Below, piece by piece: positions 7,171-16,526 of a stretch of DNA of 52,342 nt. The DNA is from Alphaproteobacteria bacterium (lineage in GTDB: Bacteria > Pseudomonadota > Alphaproteobacteria > UBA2966): the NCBI GenBank assembly GCA_021296255.1, contig JAGWAU010000014.1, forward strand, positions 9,114-61,455, given 5' to 3'. The notes under the pieces were generated by a model. That model was not told the DNA's origin and ran no database searches. It worked only from the letters and a program-made list of their open reading frames with translations. How positions within the stretch are numbered: the stretch's first letter is position 1; each line of letters opens with the position of its first letter. Position numbers and translations under genes: made by a program.

Positions 7171-8151
7171 TCAGCCCGCGAGAGATCGGCAGGCCGCCAC
7201 GACGTGGCGGGCGCTCATGCCGTAGCGATCCCGGACCTTGTCGGTAGGTCCGACGATGGCGTACTCGGCGGGCATGCCGACGAAGCGCATGCGCGTGGGA
7301 TACTCTTCCGCCAGCAGTTCGGCGACGGCGCCGCCGAGGCCGCCCGTCAAGTGGTGCTCTTCCGCCGTGACGATTCCGCCGGTTTCAGCCGCCGCCGCGA
7401 GGACCGCGTCGCGGTCGAGCGGCTTGATCGTGTGCATGTTGATCACGCGCACGTCGAGGCCCTGCTCTTCCAGGGTCTCGGCAGCCGATACGGCTTCCGG
7501 CACCATGCAGCCGCAAGCGATCACGGTCACGTCCCTGCCCTCGCGCAGCACGTCGGCCCTGCCGATCTCGTAGTCCGCGTCGACCGGCGTCGCCGGGGTC
7601 TCGATCGCCCGTCCGCCGAGACGGATATAGACAGGGCCGTCGTGGTCCCGGGTGGCCAAGGTGGCGTGATAGCCCTGGTGGGCGTCGGCGACGACGATCA
7701 CGGTCATGTTGGGCAGGCTGCGCATCAGGGCGATGTCCTCGACCGCATGATGGGTCCCGCCGGACACCGCGAGGGAAATCCCGCTGCACGCCGCGCCGAT
7801 GACGACCCGCTGGTTTGCGTAGTCCACGTCGTTGCGCAGTTGCTCCATCGACCGCGCGGTGATGAACGGCGCATAGCCGCAGAGATAAGGATGCATGCCC
7901 GTGGTCGCGAGACCGCTGGCGACTCCCATGGCGTTCTGCTCGGCGATGCCGACGTCGATCAGTCGCTCGGGATGCCTCTCCATCAGCGTCCGCAAACCGA
8001 TCAGATCGAGGGTATCGGCGGCGACGGCGACGATGCTGTCGTCCCGGTCCGCCAGTTCCGTGACGGCCAGGCCGAACGACAGGCGGGACTGGTTGGCGGC
8101 GATGTCGACCCATTCGGGCGTAACCGAGGTTCTCTTGCCGGCGTCGTTCAT
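7171..8151 (-). CDS. Transketolase-like C-terminal subunit (Pyr/C domains)
   Basis: The gene encodes 326 residues matching the second half of transketolase: a pyrimidine-binding domain followed by the C-terminal domain. Visible text includes DVGIAEQNAMGVASGLA (with the Glu that activates the TPP aminopyrimidine), GTHHAVEDIALMRSLPN, and the C-terminal ADVLREGRDVTVIACG. It acts with the adjacent N-terminal subunit as a heteromeric enzyme. Split transketolases may serve the pentose phosphate pathway or dedicated biosynthesis. The ATG start overlaps the upstream gene's stop (ATGA), so translation is probably coupled. A longer open frame upstream is only read-through of the partner gene in another frame. 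Confidence 0.92.
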   Translation of the reverse strand: MNDAGKRTSVTPEWVDIAANQSRLSFGLAVTELADRDDSIVAVAADTLDLIGLRTLMERHPERLIDVGIAEQNAMGVASGLATTGMHPYLCGYAPFITARSMEQLRNDVDYANQRVVIGAACSGISLAVSGGTHHAVEDIALMRSLPNMTVIVVADAHQGYHATLATRDHDGPVYIRLGGRAIETPATPVDADYEIGRADVLREGRDVTVIACGCMVPEAVSAAETLEEQGLDVRVINMHTIKPLDRDAVLAAAAETGGIVTAEEHHLTGGLGGAVAELLAEEYPTRMRFVGMPAEYAIVGPTDKVRDRYGMSARHVVAACRSLAG

Positions 8152-8987
8152 GCCTGTGCCTCCAGTTCCGCGAGAGCCTGTGCGTAGACTTCGTCGGTCA
8201 CGGCGTTGTTGTGCCAGAGGTAGGTATCTTCCGCGAAGCTGGCGCCCTTGCCCTTGACCGTATGGGCGATCACGAAGGACGGCTTGTCCTGTTCCAGGGG
8301 AAGCGCGTCGAGAACATCGACGATCTCGCCGACATCGTGACCGTCGATCTCCCGGACCGCCCAGCCAAAGGCCCGCCATTTGTCCGCCAGGGGTTCGAGG
8401 GCCATCCTGTCGCGGACGTGACCGCTCTGCTGGACCTTGTTGTAGTCGACGATCGCGGTGAGGTTGGACAGCGACATGTGCGCCGCGGCCATCGCCGCTT
8501 CCCAGTTTGAACCCTCCTGCAACTCGCCGTCGCCGATCATCACGACGGTCCGGAAATCCTTCTTCTGCAGACGCGCGCCGAGCGCCATGCCCACGCCGAC
8601 CGAGAGCCCGTGGCCCAACCCGCCGGTGCTCATCTCGACACCCTCACATTTGATGTCGGGATGCATGCCGAGCAGCGACTCATAGGCGTAGAACTCGTCG
8701 AGCCGGCTCTCTTCGAAGAAGCCGGCCTGCGCCAGCACGGCGGCCAGCGCCGCGTTGCCGTGACCCTTCGACAGCACGAAGCGATCGCGGTCGGGCCAGT
8801 CCGGCTCGTCGGGCCGGATACGGAGATAATGGAAATAGAGGGCCGCCAGCAGTTCCGCGGCGGAGAGGGCACCCCCGACATGGCCGGCTCCCGCCGCGCG
8901 CAGCGCACGCCAGGAATTGCGCCGGATGTCGCGGGCCTCGCTCCGCAGCCGCTGCAGCACGGCTTCCCTGTTGCTCATTCCGGGCAT
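8148..8987 (-). CDS. Transketolase-like N-terminal subunit (PP domain)
   Basis: The gene encodes 279 residues forming the TPP diphosphate-binding half of a split transketolase. Key features are His36 in AGHVGGALS, LSKGHG (72-77), and the TPP/Mg motif GDGELQEGSNWEA (152-164) ending in DYNKVQQSG (181-189). It is first in a two-gene operon with the C-terminal subunit. A second ATG three codons in (MSNREAV) is an equally good start. The pair is convergent with the CoA-transferase and divergent from the dienelactone hydrolase gene. Confidence 0.92.
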   Translation of the reverse strand: MPGMSNREAVLQRLRSEARDIRRNSWRALRAAGAGHVGGALSAAELLAALYFHYLRIRPDEPDWPDRDRFVLSKGHGNAALAAVLAQAGFFEESRLDEFYAYESLLGMHPDIKCEGVEMSTGGLGHGLSVGVGMALGARLQKKDFRTVVMIGDGELQEGSNWEAAMAAAHMSLSNLTAIVDYNKVQQSGHVRDRMALEPLADKWRAFGWAVREIDGHDVGEIVDVLDALPLEQDKPSFVIAHTVKGKGASFAEDTYLWHNNAVTDEVYAQALAELEAQA

Positions 8988-9172
8988 GGGAGACTCTTTC
9001 GTACCAGGGATTGGACCGAGGACGGATCATAACCAACCGGGACGCGGCGACAAACATCCACGGCGGTCGGGACATCGATCGTTCATGTCGGCATCGCGAT
9101 CTCTGTGATAGTGTCCCGCCATATTCGACCGACGGCGGAACCGACCAAATACACGCGGGAGGAGGAAACGAG

Positions 9173-9841
9173 ATGGGTTCAATGCGGACATTGAAGGCGA
9201 GCGACGGCCACGAGCTGGCCGCCTACGAGGCGATTCCGGAAGGCACGCAGCGTGGAAGCCTGGTCGTGATCCAGGAGATCTTCGGCGTCAACGTCCACAT
9301 CCGGGAGGTCTGCGACAAGTTCGCGGGAGAAGGTTATTTGTCCATCGCGCCGGCCGTCTTCGACCGCGTGGAGCCCGGAGTCGAACTCGGCTATACGCCG
9401 GAAGACATCGAGCGCGGCCGCAACTTCATGGGACAGCTCAGTTGGCGCAACACGATGATGGACGTCGAGGCCGCGGCGGACGCCGTCGCCGGCGACAAGC
9501 GGCCCGGTATCGTCGGATACTGCTACGGGGGCACCGTGACCTGGGTTGCCGCGTGCCGTCTCGACCTTACGTGCGCCGTCGGATACTACGGCGGCGGCAT
9601 CATCGATTTCGTCGACGAGTCTCCCAAGTGCCCCACCATGCTCCATTTCGGCGAGCGGGACACCGGCATCCCGATGAGCGACGTCAAGGAGATCTCCGGG
9701 AAGCATCCGGAAATAACGGTCCACACGTACGCCGAGGCCGAGCATGGGTTCAACTGCGATCGCCGTGCGTCCTATCACGAGACGGACGCGAAGCTGGCGC
9801 TTGAACGCACGAACGCCTTCCTCTTCCAGCAGTTCCTCTAG
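9173..9841 (+). CDS. Dienelactone hydrolase family protein
   Basis: This is a 222-residue alpha/beta hydrolase of the dienelactone hydrolase type. The catalytic set is visible: nucleophile Cys117 in GYCYGG, Asp163 in GERDTGIP, and His191 in AEAEHGF, with Glu35 in VIQEIFG as the residue that orients the cysteine in true dienelactone hydrolases. These enzymes open cyclic ester products of (chloro)catechol cleavage, but many homologues have other esters as substrate. The start is fixed by GGAGGAAACGAG just before ATG. The 277 bases to selA hold nothing I can support. Confidence 0.92.
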   Translation: MGSMRTLKASDGHELAAYEAIPEGTQRGSLVVIQEIFGVNVHIREVCDKFAGEGYLSIAPAVFDRVEPGVELGYTPEDIERGRNFMGQLSWRNTMMDVEAAADAVAGDKRPGIVGYCYGGTVTWVAACRLDLTCAVGYYGGGIIDFVDESPKCPTMLHFGERDTGIPMSDVKEISGKHPEITVHTYAEAEHGFNCDRRASYHETDAKLALERTNAFLFQQFL

Positions 9842-10118
9842 GGCGTCCGCCAAATGGCTGTGCCCACCCTCCGGCAGCACCGGATCCGTCTCGACGGGGC
9901 CTTGTCCCATCATCGGACCGGCCCCCATGGGGACGAGCGTTACGGTTTCGCCGCGTCTTCTCCGGAGAACTCCGGATTGTCGCCGGCGCCACTCAACTCC
10001 ACACATGTAACGAGGGTGTAGCCGGCCATCTCCTGATGCCGTGGACCCGCGTTTCTTGACCCCGCGCGAATCAGAGAGATAGCGTGGTCCCCACGCAACG
10101 CGAGCCCTGTCTAGGCCC

Positions 10119-11558
10119 ATGGCGACAGCGAAACCACCAAACCTGGCCGGTATTCCGTCCGTGGACCGCTTGCTCCGCGAACCGGCGGTCGACGCACTTT
10201 CGGAGTCTTACGGGCGGCCAGCGACCACGGGCGCGGTACGAGAGGTTCTGGCCGATCTGCGTTCGGCCGTGAAGGCCGGCCGCGACCTGAAACCGAAGGC
10301 ACGTGAACCCGACGCACTCGCCAGCGCCGTCGCCGCGAAACTCGAAGCAGCGGCCGCGCCCAGCCTGAGACGCGTCTTCAATCTCACGGGCACGGCGCTT
10401 CATACGAACCTGGGACGCGCGCCCTTGCCGCCCGAGGTCGTCGAAGCCGTGGCCATGGCGGCGCTGCGGCCCACGAACCTCGAATTCGACATCGACAGAG
10501 GGCGGCGCGGCGACCGGGACAGTCACTTGGAGGTCCGTCTCTGCGCGCTCACGGGCGCCGAGGCCGCAACCGCGGTCAATAACAACGCCGCTGCCGTCCT
10601 GCTGACGCTCAATTCCCTGGCGCTGCGCAAGGAGGTGGTAGTTTCCCGCGGCGAACTGATCGAGATCGGCGGCTCATTCCGCATGCCCGACATCATGTCC
10701 CGCGCGGGATGCCGGCTGCGCGAGGTCGGCACGACGAACCGGACACACCTTCACGACTATGCCGACGCGGTCGGAGAGAAAACGGCTCTGATCATGAAGG
10801 TACATACCAGCAACTACGTCGTCGAAGGGTTCACCGCCGAAGTTCCCGGACGGAACCTCGCGGAACTTGCCCACGCGCGCCACCTTCCCTTCGTCGTCGA
10901 TCTCGGCAGCGGCTCTCTCGTGGACTTGACGCGCTGGGACTTGCCCCATGAGCCCACGCCCCGCGAAACCCTCGCGGCGGGCGCGGACCTCGTCACGTTC
11001 AGCGGCGACAAGCTCCTGGGCGGGCCGCAGGCCGGGATCGTGGCCGGGCGCGCAGACCTCGTCGCCAGGATCAAGCGCAATCCCATGAAGCGGGCGATGC
11101 GGCTCGGCAAGCTCTCCGTCGCCGCCCTGGAGGCCGTCTTGCGCCTTTACGACGATCCCGACCGGTTGGCAGAGAAACTTCCGACCCTGCGTCTCTTGAC
11201 CCGCCCGGCCACGGAGATCGAGGCCGCCGCCGTACGTCTGCTGCCGGTACTCGCAGCTTGGGTGGGCGATCGCGGCAGCGTGACTCTACAGCCCGTCCAA
11301 AGCCAGATCGGAAGCGGAGCGCAACCGGCGAGTTCCCTGCCGAGCACCGCGCTGGTCGTGCACCCGAGCGGCGGAAAACGCGGATTGGGCGGGCGCCTGG
11401 AAAAGCTGGCCGGGAATTTGCGCGGTCTGGCGATTCCCGTGATCGGCCGAATCGAAAGGGACGCGCTCGTTCTGGATCTGCGCTGCCTCGACGACGAAGC
11501 GGCATTCGCCGGCCAACTCAGGCCGACGGTTCCGGCGACTGGAGAGCCACCGGCGTGA
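10119..11558 (+). CDS. selA: L-seryl-tRNA(Sec) selenium transferase
   Basis: SelA converts Ser-tRNA(Sec) to Sec-tRNA(Sec) with selenophosphate, using PLP. The 479-residue length is normal. Family text is clear: an N-terminal helical tRNA-binding domain (IPSVDRLLREPAV), FNLTGTALHTNLGRAPLP (87-104), VNNNAAAVLLTLN (153-165), GGSFRMPDIM (184-193), DLGSGSL (261-267), and the PLP lysine Lys298 in FSGDKLLGGPQAG. The start follows a weak ribosome site. Its stop overlaps the GTG of selB (GTGA), so the two are translationally coupled. The cassette continues into selB and the tRNA-Sec gene. Confidence 0.97.
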   Translation: MATAKPPNLAGIPSVDRLLREPAVDALSESYGRPATTGAVREVLADLRSAVKAGRDLKPKAREPDALASAVAAKLEAAAAPSLRRVFNLTGTALHTNLGRAPLPPEVVEAVAMAALRPTNLEFDIDRGRRGDRDSHLEVRLCALTGAEAATAVNNNAAAVLLTLNSLALRKEVVVSRGELIEIGGSFRMPDIMSRAGCRLREVGTTNRTHLHDYADAVGEKTALIMKVHTSNYVVEGFTAEVPGRNLAELAHARHLPFVVDLGSGSLVDLTRWDLPHEPTPRETLAAGADLVTFSGDKLLGGPQAGIVAGRADLVARIKRNPMKRAMRLGKLSVAALEAVLRLYDDPDRLAEKLPTLRLLTRPATEIEAAAVRLLPVLAAWVGDRGSVTLQPVQSQIGSGAQPASSLPSTALVVHPSGGKRGLGGRLEKLAGNLRGLAIPVIGRIERDALVLDLRCLDDEAAFAGQLRPTVPATGEPPA

Positions 11559-13504
11559 TCGTCGCGACCGCAGGACACATCGACCATGGAAAAACGCTCC
11601 TGGTCAAGGCCCTTACCGGTGTCGACGCCGACCGACTGCCGGAGGAGAAGCAAAGGGGCCTGACCATCGACCTCGGCTTCGCCTACCTGCCTGTCGACGG
11701 CGGTCCGACCATCGGCTTCGTCGACGTTCCCGGGCATGAACGCTTCATCCGCAACATGCTGGCGGGGGTTTCGGGAATCGATCTCGCGCTCCTGATCGTA
11801 GCCGCCGACGACGGACCCATGCCTCAGACCGAAGAACATCTGGCCATCCTCGATCTGCTCGACATTCGGCGCGGCGCCGTCGCGGTCACGAAGACCGACC
11901 GCGTCGACGAGCAACGTGCTGCGGAGGTCGTCGAAGATATTCGGATCCTGTTGGCGGGCACTTGCCTCGAAGACGCGTCCATGTTCCCCGTATCGTCACC
12001 AAGAGGAACGGGCGTGGCGGAATTGAGAGAGTTCCTGGAAAGCATGGCCCGCGCCATCCCCTCGCGAACCACCACGGGCGGGTTCCGCCTGGCCGTGGAC
12101 CGCTCCTTCCATCTGAAGGGTGCCGGCCTCGTGGTGACCGGCGCCGTTTTCGCGGGCGAAACGCACCACGAAGACCGGCTCATGGTGACTCCGGGCGGCC
12201 TCGAGGTTCGCGTGCGTGGAATCCATGCCCAGAACCATGAGTCCGCCTCGGGTGCCGCGGGACAGCGCTGCGCGCTCAATTTGACCGGGCGTGGACTCGG
12301 GCGTGACTCCGTGGCGCGTGGCGATTGGCTCGTCGCTCCGGCGCTCGATTCTCCGACTCGCCGGTTCGACGCGCGGTTGAAGGTCCTCGTGAGCGAGACT
12401 CGCCCCCTCCGGCATTGGACACCCGTGCATGTCCACGTGGGTGCGGCGGCGCTGACCGGCCGGGTCGCCCTACTCGAAGACCGCTCCATCCGGCCGGGCG
12501 AGGCCGGGCTGGTGCAGATCGTCCTCGACTCCATGACCAGCGTCGCTTTCGGCGATCGTTTCGTGATCCGGGACCAGTCGGCGCGCCGGACGGTCGGCGG
12601 CGGCCGCGTGATCGATCCCTTCGCGCCGGGGCGCGGGCGCCGCACTCCCGGACGCCTGGCCCTGATCAAGGCGACCGACGAGGACGATCCGGAGAAAGCC
12701 TTCCGGGGAATGTGCGCCGCGTCATCGCAAGGCATCGACCTGGACCGTTTCGCGGTGGCGCGGAACCTGTCCAAATCGGGGGTCGCCGATGCAGCCCATC
12801 GCGCGAGCACTGTCGTCGCGAAGACTGCCGGCGCGGGAACCGCGGTCGCACGGGAGATATGGGAGCAGGCCAAATCCGGCATCGTGAAGGCCATCGCCGG
12901 TCACCACGCCGACGCGTCGGACAGCCAAGGAATCTCTCTCGACCAACTGCGGGCGACAGCGGGCTCGGATTTCGGCCGGGCGCTGTTCGAGGCGGCTATC
13001 GACGACCTCGTGACGTCCGGCACGATCGTCCGCGAAGCGGGCCGCCTCCGGCAGACGGACCACCGGACCGCCCTTCCACCGAAAGACGCGGCCCTCTGGG
13101 ACAGAATCTCGCCGCTGCTCGAAGCGGATCAAGGACGCCCGCCGTCGGTTCCCGACCTGGCGACCAGCTTGAAAATGCCCCCCCGGACCCTGGAGCAATT
13201 CCTCGTCAGGTTGGGCCGCCAGGGACTTGCCGTCCAAGTCTCCCGAAATCGCTTCATGACTCCGGCCATGGTGCGGCAATTGGCGGGAACCGCCGAGCGG
13301 GTGGCTGCGAACTCACCCAACCGGCGCTTCACGGCGCGCATGTTCCGCGATGCGACGGCGCTGGGAAGGAACTTGACGATCGAAGTACTGGAATTCTTTG
13401 ATAGATCCGGTTTCACCCGCCGCATTGGAGACGAGCGGACGGTGCTGAAACCGGCGGCCGATGCGTTCGAAAGCCGGGACGCACGACAGGCCGAGGCCGG
13501 GTGA
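11555..13504 (+). CDS. selB: Selenocysteine-specific translation elongation factor
   Basis: SelB delivers Sec-tRNA(Sec) to UGA codons by binding the SECIS hairpin of the mRNA. The protein has 649 residues. The GTPase motifs are GHIDHGKT (7-14), RGLTIDLG (34-41), [11 protein letters not shown] (57-67) and TKTD (112-115). They are followed by EF-Tu-like beta domains ([18 protein letters not shown]) and a C-terminal region of winged-helix repeats that would bind SECIS RNA. GTG is chosen as start because the canonical N-terminus [13 protein letters not shown] begins there and it overlaps selA. The stop codon lies four bases before tRNA-Sec, so the tRNA is probably processed from the same transcript. 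Confidence 0.97.
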   Translation: MIVATAGHIDHGKTLLVKALTGVDADRLPEEKQRGLTIDLGFAYLPVDGGPTIGFVDVPGHERFIRNMLAGVSGIDLALLIVAADDGPMPQTEEHLAILDLLDIRRGAVAVTKTDRVDEQRAAEVVEDIRILLAGTCLEDASMFPVSSPRGTGVAELREFLESMARAIPSRTTTGGFRLAVDRSFHLKGAGLVVTGAVFAGETHHEDRLMVTPGGLEVRVRGIHAQNHESASGAAGQRCALNLTGRGLGRDSVARGDWLVAPALDSPTRRFDARLKVLVSETRPLRHWTPVHVHVGAAALTGRVALLEDRSIRPGEAGLVQIVLDSMTSVAFGDRFVIRDQSARRTVGGGRVIDPFAPGRGRRTPGRLALIKATDEDDPEKAFRGMCAASSQGIDLDRFAVARNLSKSGVADAAHRASTVVAKTAGAGTAVAREIWEQAKSGIVKAIAGHHADASDSQGISLDQLRATAGSDFGRALFEAAIDDLVTSGTIVREAGRLRQTDHRTALPPKDAALWDRISPLLEADQGRPPSVPDLATSLKMPPRTLEQFLVRLGRQGLAVQVSRNRFMTPAMVRQLAGTAERVAANSPNRRFTARMFRDATALGRNLTIEVLEFFDRSGFTRRIGDERTVLKPAADAFESRDARQAEAG

Positions 13505-13508
13505 CTGC

Positions 13509-13603
13509 GGAAGAGAATCGTCTCCGGTGGGGCGGCCGGGCTTCAAACCCGTGCTGGGGCGCTCAGCGTTCCTGGTGGGTTCAACTCCCACTCTCTTCCG
13601 CCA
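13509..13603 (+). tRNA. selC: tRNA-Sec (anticodon TCA)
   Basis: This is a 95-base selenocysteine tRNA with encoded CCA. The eight-base acceptor stem GGAAGAGA pairs fully with TCTCTTCC, with G as discriminator. The T stem is GTGGG/CCCAC around TTCAACT, giving the 13-bp acceptor-T stack typical of bacterial tRNA-Sec. The anticodon loop is CTTCAAA with TCA. The D-arm (GTCTCCGGTGGGGCG) closely follows the E. coli tRNA. The long variable arm pairs GGGGCGC with GCGTTCC, including G-U pairs. The outermost anticodon-stem pair seems to be a C-U mismatch. It follows selB directly. Confidence 0.97.
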
Positions 13604-13619
13604 TCCCCCGCTTGGGATA

Positions 13620-14723
13620 CTACTCCGCCGCGGCGGACTCGCGGATGGCGGCATTGACCCGCGGCATGACCTCTTCCGCGAACAGCTGCATGGAGCGTTT
13701 GCCGAGATCAGCGTCCAGCCAGTCGTGGCCGCAATAGACCAGTTGCCCGAAATCCCCGGTTCTTTCCCGGAAGGCCAGGATCTGGTCGACGACGCTGTTG
13801 ACGGTACCCGCGATGACGAGCGAGTCGACGACCCATTCCAGCGTGACGTCCTCGTCAAGCATCGATCGATCGGCCTTGAAGGTGCCGATACGGCCCGCGC
13901 TGACGAGCTTTCCCATGATCGTCTTGAAGTAATGCGCGTAGGGGCCGTCCAGTCCCTTGCCATAGCTCCGCGCCGTCACCTCGTCGTCAGCGACGAAAAT
14001 GCTCTTGCCGACCCGCCATTCGGAGGTGCTCGGCACGGCACCGACGTTCCGCCGACCCCGGGCATACATCGGCCAATGCGTAGCGACGATCTCGGGCTGA
14101 ACAAAGCTCGACGATAGCGGCAGCCAGCCGCGTTCCGCCGTCTTCATCAGTCCCTTGGAATTCGGAGCGATCGTCGTGACGACGATGGGCGGATGCGGCT
14201 GCTGGTATGGTTTGACGAAGATTCCCTGCCCCACCTCGGGCACCAGTGTGCGTTCCGTGCTGATGTTCCAGAACTCGCCTTTCAGGTTATAGGGCGGCTC
14301 CCCCGCCCAAATGGCGAGAATGTGCTCGATCGACTCGATGAACATGGCGGCGCGGTCCCGGTCAATGTTCTCAAACACCTCCATGTCCGAGCGCAGCCCC
14401 CCGGGTCCGATGCCGAACATGAACCGGCCCTCGAGCAGGTGATCGAGCATCGCGACCTCGGCGGCCACCTGGGCCGGATGGTTGTTGGGCAAGTTGACGG
14501 TTCCGGAGCCCAACTTGATGTTCTGCGTGGCGTCCATGAGTGTCGCGAGGAAAAGCGTGCATGACGTGACCGGCTCCGTCCGGTCCGAGACGTGTTCGCC
14601 GATATAGGCCTCTTTGAACCCGAGCTTGTCCGCGAGGATGACCGCCTCGCGATCTTCCTTGAGGACCTTCGTATAATCCCGCTCCATGTCATGGAGAGGC
14701 ATCATGAACGTGCTGTAATCCAA
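13620..14723 (-). CDS. LLM-class (luciferase-like) flavin-dependent oxidoreductase
   Basis: This is a 367-residue TIM-barrel flavoprotein of the bacterial luciferase-like superfamily, probably a monooxygenase with FMN or F420. Typical text is FMMPLHDMERDYTKVLKED near the N-terminus, GFKEAYIGEHVSD, TLMDATQNIKLGSGTVNLP, and EVAMLDHLLEGRFMFGIGPG. The start is TTG, chosen because the family N-terminus begins there; an ATG six codons later would remove the first strand. It ends 16 bases from tRNA-Sec in convergent orientation with no obvious terminator between. Substrate unknown. Confidence 0.88.
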   Translation of the reverse strand: MDYSTFMMPLHDMERDYTKVLKEDREAVILADKLGFKEAYIGEHVSDRTEPVTSCTLFLATLMDATQNIKLGSGTVNLPNNHPAQVAAEVAMLDHLLEGRFMFGIGPGGLRSDMEVFENIDRDRAAMFIESIEHILAIWAGEPPYNLKGEFWNISTERTLVPEVGQGIFVKPYQQPHPPIVVTTIAPNSKGLMKTAERGWLPLSSSFVQPEIVATHWPMYARGRRNVGAVPSTSEWRVGKSIFVADDEVTARSYGKGLDGPYAHYFKTIMGKLVSAGRIGTFKADRSMLDEDVTLEWVVDSLVIAGTVNSVVDQILAFRERTGDFGQLVYCGHDWLDADLGKRSMQLFAEEVMPRVNAAIRESAAAE

Positions 14724-14923
14724 GCGGGCGCCCTTCGCCGGCCGTTGCGTCGCGGCGGCATCCTATCGGGTCTCTCCGGCGACGGCCAGCGACGGACGGC
14801 TTGGCCTCGGGACGGTCTTGCCCCTAAACTCTCGCCGCACCGCGGCCCGCCGGCGGCGGTGCCGTATCGAGTCGAGGCAAGCGGGTCCCCCGGACCCGCG
14901 ACAACTCAGGGAGGAGTCGCGGC

Positions 14924-15169
14924 GTGATCATCAAGTCGATGGCCGGTGAGTTCGATATCTCGATAGAGGGGTTCGAGATCGAAGGCCGCCACCTCGTCAT
15001 GGTCGGACGTATGGGGGTGTGGGACGCCAGGACCTACATCACCGGTCCCGAACTCCTCACCGTTCTCGGAAGACTGCTGAGGCCGGGCGTCCTCTTCGGA
15101 ATCGTCACGCTGATCTTCCGGCGCGCCGCCCGTGAACCGAAACCCCAGACGGAGGAAAGCAATGACTGA
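14924..15169 (+). CDS. 81-residue protein of unknown function, first gene of the flavoprotein/GcvT cluster
   Basis: A GTG start follows GGGAGGAGTCGCGGC. The product begins MIIKSMAGEFDISIEGFEIE, with a beta-rich N-terminal half that continues HLVMVGRMGVWDARTYI. It then has a mixed hydrophobic helix (LLRPGVLFGIVTLIFRR, about residues 51-67) that could sit on or in the membrane, and an acidic tail. It has no family I recognise. Its stop overlaps the next gene's start by eight bases (ATGACTGA), so it is translationally coupled to the flavoprotein. A role as partner or anchor subunit is inference from that coupling. Confidence 0.75.
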   Translation: MIIKSMAGEFDISIEGFEIEGRHLVMVGRMGVWDARTYITGPELLTVLGRLLRPGVLFGIVTLIFRRAAREPKPQTEESND

Positions 15170-16496
15170 CGATCCCAAATTCAGCGTTTTGCCGGAGTTC
15201 GAGGAGGTCTGGAACTTTTCTCTGTTCGAGGCCCTCACCAGCCGGCGCTCGCGGCGGTTCGGCTTCGGCATGGAACTCACCCACGGCCCCTTCGTCCACA
15301 AATCACCTTACGAACCCTATCCGCTCTCCGAGGAGGAAACCGCAGTCCTCGTGGCGGCGGCCTGCGGCACGACGGGTGCCATTCTTTGCGAGGGCGACAC
15401 CCAGGGCGGCATGGTGAAGTCGGTCGGGCGCACGCATCCGAGCGCGGTCGGCGCCCACAGGACGTTGCTGTTCTTCACCAACGACGACGGGCTTTACCTT
15501 TATCAGGCCGACAAGGCGAAGATGAGCAAGATGAAGGAGTACGAAACCGTCGAAGACCGGGACAAAGTCTGGAACTTCTACCGGGACCACACCGTCAAGC
15601 TGTCCGACGGGCGGTTCGATCTGCCTCAGGCGGAACCCGGTCTCTTCGCCCACAATCTCTGGGTCACCAACCGGCCCGGCAGCACCCTGTTCATGCCGGT
15701 TACGGACATCAGCCAGGACCTCATCCGCCTGACGGTCAACATGTGCGACACCAGGGGCGGCGCGCGCTACGTCAAGGGCGGCGGTTACTATATCTGCGAC
15801 GAGCGCCGGGGCATGAAGCCGGCGGGCTGCGAGAAGTGGGCCGACAAGGGCCTGCTCGACCGCAACAAGGTTCTTCCGCTCGGCCGTCTCGAGAAGATCA
15901 TCGTGAGCTGGCTCTGCGCCGAGGGCGCCATGATGGGGCAACTCATGCAGCTCGCCATGGCCGCTACGGGAATCGGGGGCTGGATGCATGGCGGCTTCAC
16001 GCCGCTCGTGGTCATGGGCGGCACGCCGATCTGCAAGGGCCTGGGCTTCCGTTTCGTCACGCCCAAGGACGATCCGTTCCCCAACCCGGTCGGCCTCGAC
16101 GGCTACTTCGAGGGGTTTTGCCCGCCTTACTACAAGGACATGGACGCGGCGGTGGAAGCGGCGGTGGCCGGCATGGGCGAGAAACTCGACGACTGGGAGC
16201 GCCGGGGCATGACCCTGCCGCACACCGTCTCCAACGAGGAATTCGAAAAGGCGGTGCCCGGCCTTTCCGATGAAGGGGTCGAGTGCGTCAAGGATATCTG
16301 CCGGTACATCTACGAGGAGTACGGCAAGTTCCCCGCCCACAACGACACCATGCACCTGCTCTACTTCATCCAGGCTCACCACCTCGACACGGAGTTCTAT
16401 GATCAGTATTTCAAGGAAGGCGCCTACATCCACACGCACAAGAACCACTTCGAGAAGTGGCACAAGGGATCCAACATCCCGCGCCGCGACGACTAG
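15162..16496 (+). CDS. Large nitroreductase-like flavoprotein, function unknown
   Basis: The gene encodes 444 residues, about twice a usual nitroreductase. FMN-phosphate-binding text of the nitroreductase fold is visible near the N-terminus: EALTSRRSRRFGFG (23-36). A C-terminal-half helix WLCAEGAMMGQLMQLAMAA followed by TGIGGW is like the second FMN-contacting region. The middle and end (MCDTRGGARYVKGGGYYICD, PYYKDMDAAVEA, YIYEEYGKFPAH) are not seen in ordinary family members. The protein has about ten cysteines without an obvious Fe-S spacing. The start is ATG after GGAGGAAAGCA. It overlaps the 81-residue gene and precedes a GcvT-like gene by 30 bases. I infer a redox step linked to a folate-dependent methyl or C1 transfer. 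Confidence 0.8.
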   Translation: MTDDPKFSVLPEFEEVWNFSLFEALTSRRSRRFGFGMELTHGPFVHKSPYEPYPLSEEETAVLVAAACGTTGAILCEGDTQGGMVKSVGRTHPSAVGAHRTLLFFTNDDGLYLYQADKAKMSKMKEYETVEDRDKVWNFYRDHTVKLSDGRFDLPQAEPGLFAHNLWVTNRPGSTLFMPVTDISQDLIRLTVNMCDTRGGARYVKGGGYYICDERRGMKPAGCEKWADKGLLDRNKVLPLGRLEKIIVSWLCAEGAMMGQLMQLAMAATGIGGWMHGGFTPLVVMGGTPICKGLGFRFVTPKDDPFPNPVGLDGYFEGFCPPYYKDMDAAVEAAVAGMGEKLDDWERRGMTLPHTVSNEEFEKAVPGLSDEGVECVKDICRYIYEEYGKFPAHNDTMHLLYFIQAHHLDTEFYDQYFKEGAYIHTHKNHFEKWHKGSNIPRRDD

Positions 16497-16526
16497 AGAG
16501 CTTATCGAGTCCGAGGACCATAACCG

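Noticed and set aside
9940..10029. Minus-strand 29-codon frame beginning MAGYTLVTCVELSG between the dienelactone hydrolase and selA genes
   Set aside because: AGGAG directly abuts the ATG, leaving no usable spacing; no homology is recognised and the length is well within chance.
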